Positions 1 to 8,167 of a DNA stretch of 64,000 bases are shown here, in pieces. Below the pieces are notes generated by a model. The model saw nothing but the letters and a program-made list of their open reading frames with translations. It was not told the DNA's origin and did not search any database. Each line of letters starts with the position of its first letter. The stretch's first letter is position 1. A program made the position numbers and the translations under genes. Origin of the DNA: Algibacter marinivivus (GTDB lineage: Bacteria; Bacteroidota; Bacteroidia; Flavobacteriales; Flavobacteriaceae); contig NZ_QFRI01000002.1 in assembly GCF_003143755.1 (NCBI RefSeq), positions 481,953 to 545,952 of the forward strand, written 5' to 3'.

Positions 1-93
1 GATGCCACTTATAAAGTAATAAAAACCCAAGCTGTTGATATGTTTCCGCAAACGTTTCATGTGGAAAATGTTGTACTTTTGGAAAAGCGATAA
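1..93 (+). CDS. rlmD: 23S rRNA (uracil-C5)-methyltransferase RlmD, C-terminal end only
   Basis: The window opens inside a reading frame that ends with TAA at 91-93, so only the last 30 residues are present. They include the run VDMFPQTFHVENVVLL. This matches the C-terminal signature of the TrmA/RlmD family, whose consensus is roughly DMFPHTxHVE, where the glutamate region helps catalysis. The family adds a C5 methyl group to a uridine of 23S rRNA using S-adenosylmethionine. The next gene follows about 9 bases later, and rlmD next to a DUF6452/DUF6048 pair is an order I associate with flavobacteria. The family is clear; RlmD rather than a paralogue such as RlmC is inferred. Confidence 0.8.
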   Translation, partial: DATYKVIKTQAVDMFPQTFHVENVVLLEKR

Positions 94-102
94 TAAATAT
101 TG

Positions 103-651
103 ATGAAAAAAATTAGCCTGCTTATTTTAATGATGTTTATAGTTGGTAACTACAGTTGCGAGCGCGATGATATTTGTCCTGGCTCAACTGCCACCACACC
201 AAGATTGTTAATCGATTTTTTAGACTCCACAGATCAAGATAACATGAAAAATGTATTTGATTTGGTAGTTATTGGTGTTGAAAATAACACAACTTTAGAA
301 TCTCCTTTATCTGATTATGTTTTTGTAGATACTGATAACGTTATCTTGCCTTTAAAAACCACAGACAATACCACAGAATACATCTTTGTAAAAGAAGCCA
401 CCGTTAATGATAATGGCACACCTGATGACACCACTGATGATTTTGTAGATGGTAACCAAGATAGAATTGAAATAAACTATAGTCGAGAGCAAGTTTTTGT
501 ATCTCGTGCCTGTGGTTTTAAAACTATTTTTAAAAATGTAACACTCACCATAATTGATGATGGTGATAATTGGATGCTTTCAAGAGCACCTTTAACTGAT
601 AATCAATCTGTAGAAGATGAAACAACAACACACTTTAACATTACGCATTAG
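103..651 (+). CDS. DUF6452 family putative lipoprotein
   Basis: This 182-residue protein starts with a hydrophobic signal segment ending in NYSCERDD, a plausible lipobox Cys at about residue 19, so it is probably an envelope lipoprotein. The following CPGSTATTPRL resembles the conserved start of DUF6452. An in-frame TTG lies one codon upstream at 100, but the ATG at 103 is the better start. Its 3' end overlaps the start of the next gene by 35 bases, which suggests coupled translation. Function is unknown. The family call is from memory of the N-terminal motif and the neighbourhood. Confidence 0.75.
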   Translation: MKKISLLILMMFIVGNYSCERDDICPGSTATTPRLLIDFLDSTDQDNMKNVFDLVVIGVENNTTLESPLSDYVFVDTDNVILPLKTTDNTTEYIFVKEATVNDNGTPDDTTDDFVDGNQDRIEINYSREQVFVSRACGFKTIFKNVTLTIIDDGDNWMLSRAPLTDNQSVEDETTTHFNITH

Positions 652-1348
652 TAATTTAATACTTATGCTTTTTATTTGTGTGTTTGTTAATGCACAAAAT
701 GACAGCATTCCTGAAACTATTGATGATTCTAATCAAATTAAACTAAAATACGGACTGCGCTTAGGTGGAGATATTGGTAAATTGATTAGAACATCTCTTG
801 ATGATGATTACACTGGTTTTGAAATTATGGCAGATTATCGCTTAAAAGAAAAACTATATATAGCAGGAGAAATTGGTTTTGAAGAAAAAAACACTATCAA
901 TGATTATTTGAACATTACCACAAAAGGAAGCTATATAAAAGGCGGTATAGACTTTAACATGTACCAAAATTGGCTAAACATGGATAACATGATTTATGCT
1001 GGTTTTAGAGTTGGTGCAAGTACATTTAGTCACGATTTAAATAGCTTTCAAGTGTATAGTATAGACCAATATTGGGCACCTCAGCTAACATCAGATAATA
1101 AACAAGAACTTACCGGACTCACCGCATTTTGGGCAGAAATTATATTAGGCCTAAAAGCAGAAATATTTAATAACCTATACATGGGTTTAAACGTTCAGCT
1201 AAAAATATCTGCTAGCCAAACCATTCCAAATAATTTTGATAATGTTTACATCCCTGGTTTTGGCAAAACTTATGATAGTAGTGGTATTGGCGCTGGGTAC
1301 AGTTACTTTCTAGCCTATAGAATCCCGCTTTACAAAAAGGCTAAATAG
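617..1348 (+). CDS. DUF6048 family outer-membrane-like protein
   Basis: The 243-residue product has an N-terminal signal peptide that probably cleaves after VNA. The body shows alternating aromatic and polar residues (KYGLRLGGDIGKLIR, YIKGGIDFNMYQ, IYAGFRVGAS), as expected for a small beta-barrel. The C-terminus SYFLAYRIPLYKKAK has barrel-like strand character. The ATG at 617 lies inside the end of the DUF6452 gene, so the two are likely co-translated. Such barrels sit in the outer membrane, but the role is unknown. Confidence 0.75.
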   Translation: MKQQHTLTLRISNLILMLFICVFVNAQNDSIPETIDDSNQIKLKYGLRLGGDIGKLIRTSLDDDYTGFEIMADYRLKEKLYIAGEIGFEEKNTINDYLNITTKGSYIKGGIDFNMYQNWLNMDNMIYAGFRVGASTFSHDLNSFQVYSIDQYWAPQLTSDNKQELTGLTAFWAEIILGLKAEIFNNLYMGLNVQLKISASQTIPNNFDNVYIPGFGKTYDSSGIGAGYSYFLAYRIPLYKKAK

Positions 1349-1363
1349 TTAGTTTTAATTTGG

Positions 1364-1478
1364 GCGTTACCCACAAGGGGTCGGGCTATCCGTTACAAGT
1401 CCTCGCACCTCTCCCTTAACCCCGATAGCTATCGGGGTCGGGATCGGGCTGTGGGCTATCCACTACTATCCCTAACGC
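1364..1478 (-). repeat. GCGTTA element, copy A (short type)
   Basis: Read on the minus strand, the element begins GCGTTAGGGATAGTAGTGG, continues with GATAGCCCACAGCC, then GAGGACTTGTAACGGATAGCC, and ends CCCCTTGTGGGTAACGC. The terminal GCGTTA and TAACGC are reverse complements. The same blocks in the same order recur at six other places in this window. Copy A is longer than the other short copies because its middle holds an extra CCCCGATAGCTATCGGGG hairpin. Confidence 0.85.
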
Positions 1479-1613
1479 GAACAAATCCGCCAAAGTCAGT
1501 CTTCAAACCAAACGCATTTCACTTTTAATCTATAAAAAAATACATTCATCAATTATATGCAATCAGCTTAACAAATAAGTTAACTTTTTCTTACAAATTC
1601 TAAGTTTTTTATT

Positions 1614-1621
1614 TATGTTTG
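1614..1621 (+). promoter_or_regulatory. Putative Bacteroidota -7 promoter box
   Basis: TATGTTTG matches the Bacteroidota -7 consensus TAnnTTTG exactly. It lies about 40 bases before the start codon at 1661. The -33 side is weak (TTAC 19 bases upstream), so the call rests mainly on the -7 box and its position at the head of a four-gene run. Confidence 0.4.
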
Positions 1622-1660
1622 AAAAGCTAGTGCTTAAAACAAACTCAAATATTAAACTAA

Positions 1661-2335
1661 ATGACCAGAGCTGAACACCTAAAATTTTGTAAAAAATGTA
1701 CAAACAGAGAACTTGATATGAAAAGAGGTCTTGTTTGTAATTTAACAAATGAAATTGCGGATTTTGAAAAAGAATGCGGATCCTTTAAATTAGATGATAC
1801 TGTTGTAGAAAGAATTGATGACACAGAAGCTGTTGAACATAGTGAGGTCATACAAAAACTTTCAGAAAAAGATATTGAAAAATTTAAATCAGAACAAGAT
1901 TATCCAAAAGCTGTTACTACCGGAATAGTAGTTGGCCTTATTGGTGCAATACTTTGGGGGGCAATTACTGTGGCAACTGGCTACCAAATAGGATATATGG
2001 CAATTGCCATAGGCGCTGGTGTAGGTATTTCTATGCGTTATTTAGGGAAAGGAATTGACCAAATATTTGGAATTACAGGTGGTATTATTGCCATATTAAG
2101 TTGCTTTCTAGGAAACTTTTTTAGCCTTGTAGGTTTTGCTGCAAACCAAGAAGGTCTAGGTTATATAGAAGTATTATCAATGATAGATTATAGTTTAGTC
2201 CCTAGTATAATGATGGAGGCCTTTAGTCCTATGGATTTATTTTTCTATGCCATTGCTGCGTATGAAGGGTATAAATTTGCATTTAGAACATTTACCGAAA
2301 AAGACCTTTATAATTTAGAAAACAACAATTCTTAG
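1661..2335 (+). CDS. Membrane protein with an N-terminal four-cysteine motif
   Basis: I do not recognise a named family. The first 40 residues carry CxxC at 10/13 and further cysteines at 26 and 39, in the context FCKKCTNRELDMKRGLVCNLT, which suggests a small metal-binding knuckle. An acidic linker (residues 40-85) follows, then at least three hydrophobic segments at about 88-110, 112-125 and 135-165, so the C-terminal part is in the inner membrane. It is the first of four closely spaced same-strand genes. A zinc-binding cytosolic head on a membrane anchor is an inference. Confidence 0.7.
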   Translation: MTRAEHLKFCKKCTNRELDMKRGLVCNLTNEIADFEKECGSFKLDDTVVERIDDTEAVEHSEVIQKLSEKDIEKFKSEQDYPKAVTTGIVVGLIGAILWGAITVATGYQIGYMAIAIGAGVGISMRYLGKGIDQIFGITGGIIAILSCFLGNFFSLVGFAANQEGLGYIEVLSMIDYSLVPSIMMEAFSPMDLFFYAIAAYEGYKFAFRTFTEKDLYNLENNNS

Positions 2336-2366
2336 TAATTCATTTTTCTTATCAATAAACGTAAAT

Positions 2367-2987
2367 ATGAAGTACTCTTTTCTTTTTTTATTAGCTTGTA
2401 TCTCATTGGCATCTTGCAAGCAAATTGATGCTAACAAACAGATAGATGAAGGTGAGTTTAAAAAAAACACATATACAAGTAATGAATTAGGGTGGACTAT
2501 TAAAATCCCTGAAGGCTGGAAGATTACAAGCCGTGAACAAAATGAAAAATTTGAAAAGAAAGGTTTAGAAGCAATGGAAGATTTAGTTGATGGTGAAATT
2601 GATGTTAGTCAATTAAAAGACTTAATAGGGTTTCAGAAAAATCAATTTAATATGTTTCAATCTAATACCGAGCCATTTAAAGAAGAATATGATGGAGAAT
2701 GGGAAGAAAATAATGCCTTAATTAAAGCACTTATTTTTAACACATACCAGAATCAGGGCATTAAAGTAGATTCTTCTAAAACAACATCTTCAAGAATAGG
2801 TGGATTAAATTTTGAAACTTATAAATTTACAATTTATGCACCCAATGGAGATGTTATTTTAAATCAAATAATGTATAGCAGATTAATAAATGAACTTTCT
2901 TTTGGAGTAAATATAAATTATAATAATGAAGCGGATAAAAATGAGATGCTAAGCAGTTGGAAAAAATCAAAATTTAAAAAAAAATAA
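2367..2987 (+). CDS. Hypothetical lipoprotein
   Basis: The 206-residue product has a textbook lipoprotein signal: a hydrophobic stretch followed by LASC at about residue 17. The mature part starts with a charged region. The segment ELGWTIKIPEGWKI resembles the N-terminal region of PsbP/DUF1795-like lipoproteins, in which a short beta strand is followed by PxGW. It lies 31 bases after the membrane protein gene and one base before the TPR gene, so it is very probably in the same operon. Function is unknown. Confidence 0.7.
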   Translation: MKYSFLFLLACISLASCKQIDANKQIDEGEFKKNTYTSNELGWTIKIPEGWKITSREQNEKFEKKGLEAMEDLVDGEIDVSQLKDLIGFQKNQFNMFQSNTEPFKEEYDGEWEENNALIKALIFNTYQNQGIKVDSSKTTSSRIGGLNFETYKFTIYAPNGDVILNQIMYSRLINELSFGVNINYNNEADKNEMLSSWKKSKFKKK

Positions 2988-2988
2988 A

Positions 2989-4005
2989 ATGAAACCTATC
3001 CTATTCCTTTTTGTATTTATAATAAATATAGTTGTGTTGAATGCTCAATCAACCATTGATGATTTTGTAAAAAAAGGTATTGAATATCATGATGCTCAAA
3101 ATTATGAAATGGCCATCAAAACTTACGAAAAAGCTTTAGAGATAAATCCTAAATCAACTCTTGTTAATTACGAAATTTCATTAAGTTATTTCAATAGTAA
3201 GAACTATGAAAAAGCTATCGAATATTCTGATAAAGTTTTAAAACAAAAATCCAAACATATGATGCAAGCATACCTTACTAAAGGCTCGTCATTAGATGTA
3301 TTAGGAAAAACTAAAGAATCTATAAAATTATTTGAAAAAGCAATTAAAAATGAAGGAAGTCATTATTTACTTCATTACAACTTAGCGCTTAATTTTTATA
3401 AAATAGGAAAATTAGACGATGCGGAAGAACATGTTATTAAAGCAATAGAGAATAACTCTAATCATGCAAGCAGCCATTATATGCTAGCAAATATTCATAA
3501 CTACAAAGGGCATACGGTACAAACATTATTAGCGCTTCATTATTTTCTATTTTTAGAACCAGACTCTACAAGATCTATAGAAGCTTATATGTTGCTTCAT
3601 GATAAATTTGGAGGTAACGTTACAAAGGAAAAAGATAAAGCCACTACCATAAATATTAACCTTTCTTCTCTGGGAGCAGAATCAGATTTTGGAGCTGCAG
3701 AACTTATGATAGGTATGTTGGAAGCCTCAAAAAATTTAGAAGAAAATGTGGGTAAAACCGACGACGAAATGTTTATTGAAAACACTGACTCTTTTTTTAC
3801 TGTTATGGGCGAGCTTAAAAAGAAAAAGCACAAAGGTATTTGGTGGACATTCTACACCACATTTTTTTATGAACTAGCAAAAAGTAATCACTTACCAACG
3901 TATTGTCATTATATAAACCAATCTGGAAATAAAGACTCAAGAAAATGGATTCAGGATAATCAAGAACAGTTAAATGCATTTGGAGATTGGTTAGAAAAAA
4001 TATAA
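2989..4005 (+). CDS. Secreted tetratricopeptide-repeat protein
   Basis: The 338-residue protein has a signal peptide (cleavage near LNAQ, residue 20). Consecutive TPR motifs cover residues 25-200; two clear ones are YEMAIKTYEKALEINPKS and YEKAIEYSDKVLKQKSK. The C-terminal third is a non-repeat domain with aromatic residues (GIWWTFYTTFFYELAK). TPRs are protein-binding scaffolds, so it may organise the lipoprotein and DUF2314 products encoded on either side. The start codon follows the upstream stop by one base. Partner and function are unknown. Confidence 0.75.
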   Translation: MKPILFLFVFIINIVVLNAQSTIDDFVKKGIEYHDAQNYEMAIKTYEKALEINPKSTLVNYEISLSYFNSKNYEKAIEYSDKVLKQKSKHMMQAYLTKGSSLDVLGKTKESIKLFEKAIKNEGSHYLLHYNLALNFYKIGKLDDAEEHVIKAIENNSNHASSHYMLANIHNYKGHTVQTLLALHYFLFLEPDSTRSIEAYMLLHDKFGGNVTKEKDKATTININLSSLGAESDFGAAELMIGMLEASKNLEENVGKTDDEMFIENTDSFFTVMGELKKKKHKGIWWTFYTTFFYELAKSNHLPTYCHYINQSGNKDSRKWIQDNQEQLNAFGDWLEKI

Positions 4006-4030
4006 TTTATAATGACTCAAAACTTTACAA

Positions 4031-5350
4031 ATGACATTTAGATTTTTAATTTTCGCTTTATTAACAGTAACACTTTCTTCGTCACAGAACAAAATACCAA
4101 AAGGAAACCTTTCTGATGATACCATCTTTTTCGAATTTGCTATCTATTTTTTAAAAAATGATAAAATTGATGATGATGAAGCAAAAAAAATATTTAAAGA
4201 CCAGTATCCAAACTTTAAGGTACATGATACATTCCCAAATCCAGATACGCTTAAAGGCAATAACGTTATTATAACTGGTGTTGATAATGTAATGATAGAT
4301 TTTCCTCCTATGGATCTTGAGTATTTAAAATATACTAATCAGGGACTTACTGAAAGAGAGAAGACCGATTTACAAACATCAAAATATGCTTTAGTATTAG
4401 ATTTTACTTGTGAAAAAAATCAATTAATAGCAAGCTTAAAAAAAGCTAATGATTATATTTTTAGTTTAATAAAAAATAAAGATGCCGTTGTTTTTGATTC
4501 TGAAACCAGAGAAACTTTTAGTAAAAAATTCTGGAAAGAAAAACGATTAATTTCTAACAAATCAGTCAATTTAGCAGAGCATATTACCATACATTTTTAT
4601 CAAAAAGATGAGTTTTGTAGAGCCATATCACTTGGTATGTTAAAATTTGGGCTACCAGATATTGTCATTGAAAATTTATCCTGTAAATCTGGCCCTGAAT
4701 TAGCCAGTTTTATAAATTTAATTGCTCAAACACTATTTGAAAAACAAGCGCTTGAAAAAAGCGGAGTGCTTAATCTTGATATAAATACTATAGAAAATAA
4801 GCCATTAAAAACACGCTTGTTAAGTGATTTATATGAAAATGCAACTAAACAAGCTGAAGTACAACTTATTGAGGGAGGTTTAGAAGAAGGCGACCCCGAA
4901 AACAGATTAATTGAAGTTGCATTTTCAAGTGATAACCCACAAATTGAACAAAATGAAGTCATATCCAAAATATTTGGGTCTTTAGATGAAGTAACCTTTT
5001 TAAAGCATGATGAAAAACTTGAAGCTGCAAGTAATAGAGCAAAAGCAAAAATACCAGAGTTACAAAAGCTATTTTTAGCTGGCTTGCCTTTAAACACTCA
5101 TTTGTTAATTAAGTTTCCATTTGAAAGTGAAGACGGCCAAAGAGAATGGATGTGGGTTGAAATAACTAAATGGAAAGGTGAAAAAGTAGATGGTTTATTA
5201 CAAAACGACCCAAGATTTGTTATGACATTAAAAGCGGGTCAGAAAGTAACAAAAAATATAAATGATATGTTTGATTATATATTATACAAACCAGATGGTA
5301 GTCAAGAAGGAAATGAAACTGGTGAAATTATTATGGAAAGTCAAAGATAG
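4031..5350 (+). CDS. Secreted protein with a C-terminal DUF2314 domain
   Basis: A signal peptide (residues 1-18, ending SSSQ) leads into a long domain of about 290 residues that I do not recognise. The last 110 residues resemble DUF2314: a helix (ASNRAKAKIPELQKLF), then LLIKFPFESEDGQREWMWVEITKWKGEKVDGLLQ, then NDPRFVMTLKAGQKVTKNINDMFDYI. DUF2314 proteins usually occur as cytosolic or immunity-like proteins of about 130-150 residues, so a long exported version is unusual. It closes the 1661-5350 run. Function is unknown. Confidence 0.7.
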   Translation: MTFRFLIFALLTVTLSSSQNKIPKGNLSDDTIFFEFAIYFLKNDKIDDDEAKKIFKDQYPNFKVHDTFPNPDTLKGNNVIITGVDNVMIDFPPMDLEYLKYTNQGLTEREKTDLQTSKYALVLDFTCEKNQLIASLKKANDYIFSLIKNKDAVVFDSETRETFSKKFWKEKRLISNKSVNLAEHITIHFYQKDEFCRAISLGMLKFGLPDIVIENLSCKSGPELASFINLIAQTLFEKQALEKSGVLNLDINTIENKPLKTRLLSDLYENATKQAEVQLIEGGLEEGDPENRLIEVAFSSDNPQIEQNEVISKIFGSLDEVTFLKHDEKLEAASNRAKAKIPELQKLFLAGLPLNTHLLIKFPFESEDGQREWMWVEITKWKGEKVDGLLQNDPRFVMTLKAGQKVTKNINDMFDYILYKPDGSQEGNETGEIIMESQR

Positions 5351-5386
5351 ACTTTTTAAATACTAGAAAAACTCTTACTAACGTCA

Positions 5387-5863
5387 TTAGTATTTAACAA
5401 ACACTTTTACATAATGCTCCACAGGAAAATTACAAGAATTAGCAATAAAACATAACCTATTGGCTTTTTCATGAAGCGTTTTTGCTAGTTCTTTTTTTGA
5501 AGCATCTTTTATAGTTACCACAGGGTTTAGAGTTACTTTTTTGAAGCGTCCACTACCCGACCCTTCTACTTCTAAGATGGCCTCAGCATTATCCTCATAG
5601 TTCAAAACTTCAATATTGTTTTGCGCACAAACGTATAAATACGACATCATGTGGCAAGACGCTAAGGCAGATAACAACAAATCTTCTGGATTATACAGTG
5701 TTTCATCGCCTCTAAATGGCTTTGCAGCTGACACTTCTAAAGGTGCATTTTTATTGGGTATTGTTACTACATGGTTTCTACTAAAACCTTTTGGGTTTTG
5801 GGTAGTTTCGTTATTACCTAATTGCCAGTTTACTTTGGCTTTAAAGATGTGGTTTGATGGCAT
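5387..5863 (-). CDS. OsmC family protein
   Basis: At 158 residues this is the usual length for OsmC/Ohr proteins, which reduce organic hydroperoxides with a Cys pair. The core FRGDETLYNPEDLLLSALASCHMMSYL carries the first conserved Cys in ASCH. The second is in RLCFIANSCNFPVEHYV near the C-terminus. It is cytosolic and monocistronic, and convergent with the DUF2314 gene. A second, distinct OsmC family gene lies at 61700, so the window holds two paralogues under different controls. Confidence 0.88.
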   Translation of the reverse strand: MPSNHIFKAKVNWQLGNNETTQNPKGFSRNHVVTIPNKNAPLEVSAAKPFRGDETLYNPEDLLLSALASCHMMSYLYVCAQNNIEVLNYEDNAEAILEVEGSGSGRFKKVTLNPVVTIKDASKKELAKTLHEKANRLCFIANSCNFPVEHYVKVFVKY

Positions 5864-5923
5864 GAGTTTGTTTTTTTGAAAGGTAAGGAATGGTCAAAGT
5901 ATTAATATTATTTATTAAGCACA

Positions 5924-5970
5924 AGTACGTATAGGTATTTTAGTCGGAAAATTCTAACTTAGCTTATTAA
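5924..5970 (+). repeat. 47-base motif, copy 1 of 2
   Basis: AGTACGTAT, 15 variable bases, AAAATTCTAA and then CTTAGCTTATTAA make up a 47-base unit. The same arrangement with identical spacing occurs at 7955-8001. This copy ends about 60 bases before the start codon of the nuclease-like gene at 6030, so it may be a promoter or operator. The function is inferred from position only. Confidence 0.55.
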
Positions 5971-6029
5971 CTAATATTTAGTATCACCACAATTATATTT
6001 CTAATTATTTACACTCAAAGTCAAAACAA

Positions 6030-7373
6030 ATGATTCAAAAAAAACTAACCAAACTAGTAGGACTCAAAAAAGAAGATTTTGATTTATTTGTAAAAACCAA
6101 ACAAATAAAGTTACAGCCAGCAAGATTAATCCCCACTCTTAAAACTGGAGATGAAATGGCTCTAACATCAATATTTTTATCTACAGTAAGATTAGTAAAG
6201 GAATATAGAGATGGTATTTTTAAAAGTATAAAACTAAATCGTGCAGGAAAAGCATATTACTATACTGAGGCTTGCTTTCCAGACATTAATCAATCACGAA
6301 TTGATGGCTTAATAATAGTTGTTACTAAAGGAGTTATTTCAGATGCCGTATTTTTTGAAATGAAAAATAAAAATAATGGAATTGATAAAACTCAAATTGA
6401 AAGTTATCTTTCAATATCAAAAAGTCTTAAAGTAACCAAATTAGTAACAGTATCTAATGAGTTTGTTGCAGATTCTTCTCACTCTCCTGTAAATGTGAAG
6501 GTTCCTCGAAATATATTTCTTTATCATTTCTCTTGGACATATTTAATAACTAAAGGGAGACTACTTTTATTTAAGAACGATTTAAAAATTCAAGACAACG
6601 ATCAAGTAGAAATAATGTCTGAATCTTTACATTATTTTGAAAATTCAGTATCTGGTATATGCGGATATATTCAAATGAAAGCAGGTTGGAAAGAACTTGC
6701 AGAAAGTATTAGAGCACAAAAAACACTTAAAATGTCTGATGAATATATCGAAGAAGCTGTTTTAAGTTGGTATGAAGAAGAAAAAGATATGGCATTACTT
6801 CTTAGTCGGAGATTAGGAGTATTAGTTAAATCATCTCCAAAAACTAAAGACAGTCTTAAGAAAGACATTAAGAAAATAATAAAAGACAATTGTATTACAG
6901 GAGAATTAATAATTAAAAACACGGCATCTGATATTAAAATTTTAGCAGAATTTGAACGTCGAATTGTATCAATGTCTGTAAAATTAACACCTCCTTTAAA
7001 TAAAGGAAACAAAGCCAGAATTACTTGGATTGTTAAACAACTAGAAAATTGTAAAAGAAAAAATGAAGCTTCTTTTATGAAATTGGAAAAAGAATTATTT
7101 ATTGAAGCTAATATAAAATACGCTCAAGCAAATATTAAAGTTAAGTTATCAGAAATAGAGAAATTAATTGATTTAACTAAAGACAAAGATATCCAAGGTT
7201 TTAAAATAGTAATAAACAGAGGTTTTGGAGCTAGTTTTGCAAGTGTAAAAAAATTCATTGTATTAATTGAAATTTTAGTCTTAGAATTTTATGAAGGAAT
7301 AGTTCAATATGTTAGCACTTGGGTTCAACCAACCCCAAAACTTATTCAAAAGGATAATGATTTAAATCTGTAA
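6030..7373 (+). CDS. Putative PD-(D/E)XK nuclease-fold protein
   Basis: The 447-residue protein has no signal peptide or membrane segment. Residues 25-60 (QPARLIPTLKTGDEMALTSI) and 80-170 form a conserved-looking N-terminal region. Within it, SRIDGLIIV, then VFFEMKNKNNGIDKTQIESYL, match the D...ExK layout of the PD-(D/E)XK fold, with candidate residues Asp in RIDG and Glu/Lys in EMK, followed by a QIESYL helix. LYHFSWTYLIT follows. The C-terminal 270 residues look helical. I recall unnamed long bacterial proteins with this N-terminus, but no proven activity. The 47-base motif precedes it, and an exonuclease gene follows after 21 bases. Confidence 0.6.
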   Translation: MIQKKLTKLVGLKKEDFDLFVKTKQIKLQPARLIPTLKTGDEMALTSIFLSTVRLVKEYRDGIFKSIKLNRAGKAYYYTEACFPDINQSRIDGLIIVVTKGVISDAVFFEMKNKNNGIDKTQIESYLSISKSLKVTKLVTVSNEFVADSSHSPVNVKVPRNIFLYHFSWTYLITKGRLLLFKNDLKIQDNDQVEIMSESLHYFENSVSGICGYIQMKAGWKELAESIRAQKTLKMSDEYIEEAVLSWYEEEKDMALLLSRRLGVLVKSSPKTKDSLKKDIKKIIKDNCITGELIIKNTASDIKILAEFERRIVSMSVKLTPPLNKGNKARITWIVKQLENCKRKNEASFMKLEKELFIEANIKYAQANIKVKLSEIEKLIDLTKDKDIQGFKIVINRGFGASFASVKKFIVLIEILVLEFYEGIVQYVSTWVQPTPKLIQKDNDLNL

Positions 7374-7394
7374 CTTTACCCTCAAACCCAAACC

Positions 7395-7906
7395 ATGTCA
7401 AACACCTTTGCTGCCATAGACTTCGAGACCGCAAAAGGTCATCATATTTGTTCTGTAGGTATTGTAACCTTTAAAGATGGTGTTATTGTAGACGAGTTTC
7501 ATGCATTAATACAACCACCAAATAACGATTACAATTGGCATAACATCCAAGTACATGGTATTACTGAAGATGACACAAGGTTTGCGCCTAACTTTAAAAG
7601 TGTGTATCCAGAAATTAAAAAACGTATTTCTGGTATTACTACTGTAGCGCACAACGAATCTTTTGACAGAACCGTTTTATTAAAACCATGAAGGATTATA
7701 ATATTCCACAGTCTGATTTAATTATGCCAGAACGTTGGGAATGTACACTTAAAATTTTCCGTAAAAAAGGATATAAACCTGCAAAGCTTGATGCTTGTTG
7801 TAAAGTGCATAATATTACCTTAAAACATCATGATGCGCTATCTGATGCACGTGCATGTGGTAAGTTGTTTTTAATTGCACAGTTTGAGCGCTTGCCTCTG
7901 TTTTAA
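7395..7906 (+). pseudogene. 3'-5' exonuclease (DnaQ-like), split by a frameshift
   Basis: Two consecutive frames together make one DnaQ-family exonuclease of about 170 residues. The first (7395-7691) carries Exo I (AIDFET) and Exo II (AHNESFD) and ends LLKP-stop. The second (7688-7906) carries Exo III (HHDALSDARAC). One extra A in the AAAA run at about 7682-7685 would restore the expected LLKTMKDYNIP. The stop and the second frame's start overlap as ATGA, so translational coupling could make a two-chain enzyme. Either way the one-chain gene is broken, or the base is a sequencing error. The family proofreads or trims single-stranded DNA or RNA ends. Confidence 0.8.
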
Positions 7907-7954
7907 GAGCATCAAGAAATATATAACCTATTTAATTACAAACAATTAAGTAGT

Positions 7955-8001
7955 AGTACGTATTTTTTATTTGGTAAGAAAATTCTAATTTAGCTTATCA
8001 A
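7955..8001 (+). repeat. 47-base motif, copy 2 of 2
   Basis: AGTACGTAT, 15 bases, AAAATTCTAA, TTTAGCTTATCAA matches the copy at 5924-5970 in blocks and spacing. It lies after the exonuclease gene and about 165 bases before the metallo-beta-lactamase gene at 8168. The two copies bracket the nuclease-like and exonuclease genes in direct orientation. Confidence 0.55.
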
Positions 8002-8167
8002 GCTACTTTGTTGTTTTGAAATAGTTAAAAAGCTTTATACTGAACATAAAAAAGCAAATACAACTAACTAAACCTACAAGATGTTACAAATATTGAGTGC
8101 TTAACTCAAATTTTTCTAACACTGGGTGCTATGGTCTTTTAAATTCGCAACATAAAACCTTATCAAC

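Larger units (their letters stand above)
1349..1660. other. Intergenic stretch with one GCGTTA element and a promoter
   Basis: This gap of about 310 bases holds copy A of the GCGTTA repeat element (1364-1478) and, closer to the next gene, an AT-rich region with a -7-type promoter box. Inside copy A is the palindrome CCCCGATAGCTATCGGGG. I see no credible open reading frame here on either strand. Confidence 0.7.

Noticed and set aside
5616-5879. 87-residue frame antisense to the OsmC gene
   Set aside because: It overlaps a clear OsmC gene and shows no protein family features.
7680-7692. Programmed -1 frameshift joining the exonuclease halves
   Set aside because: The junction codons are TTA TTA AAA CCA TGA. 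There is no X XXY YYZ slippery heptamer and no evident downstream structure, so a lesion or coupling is more likely.
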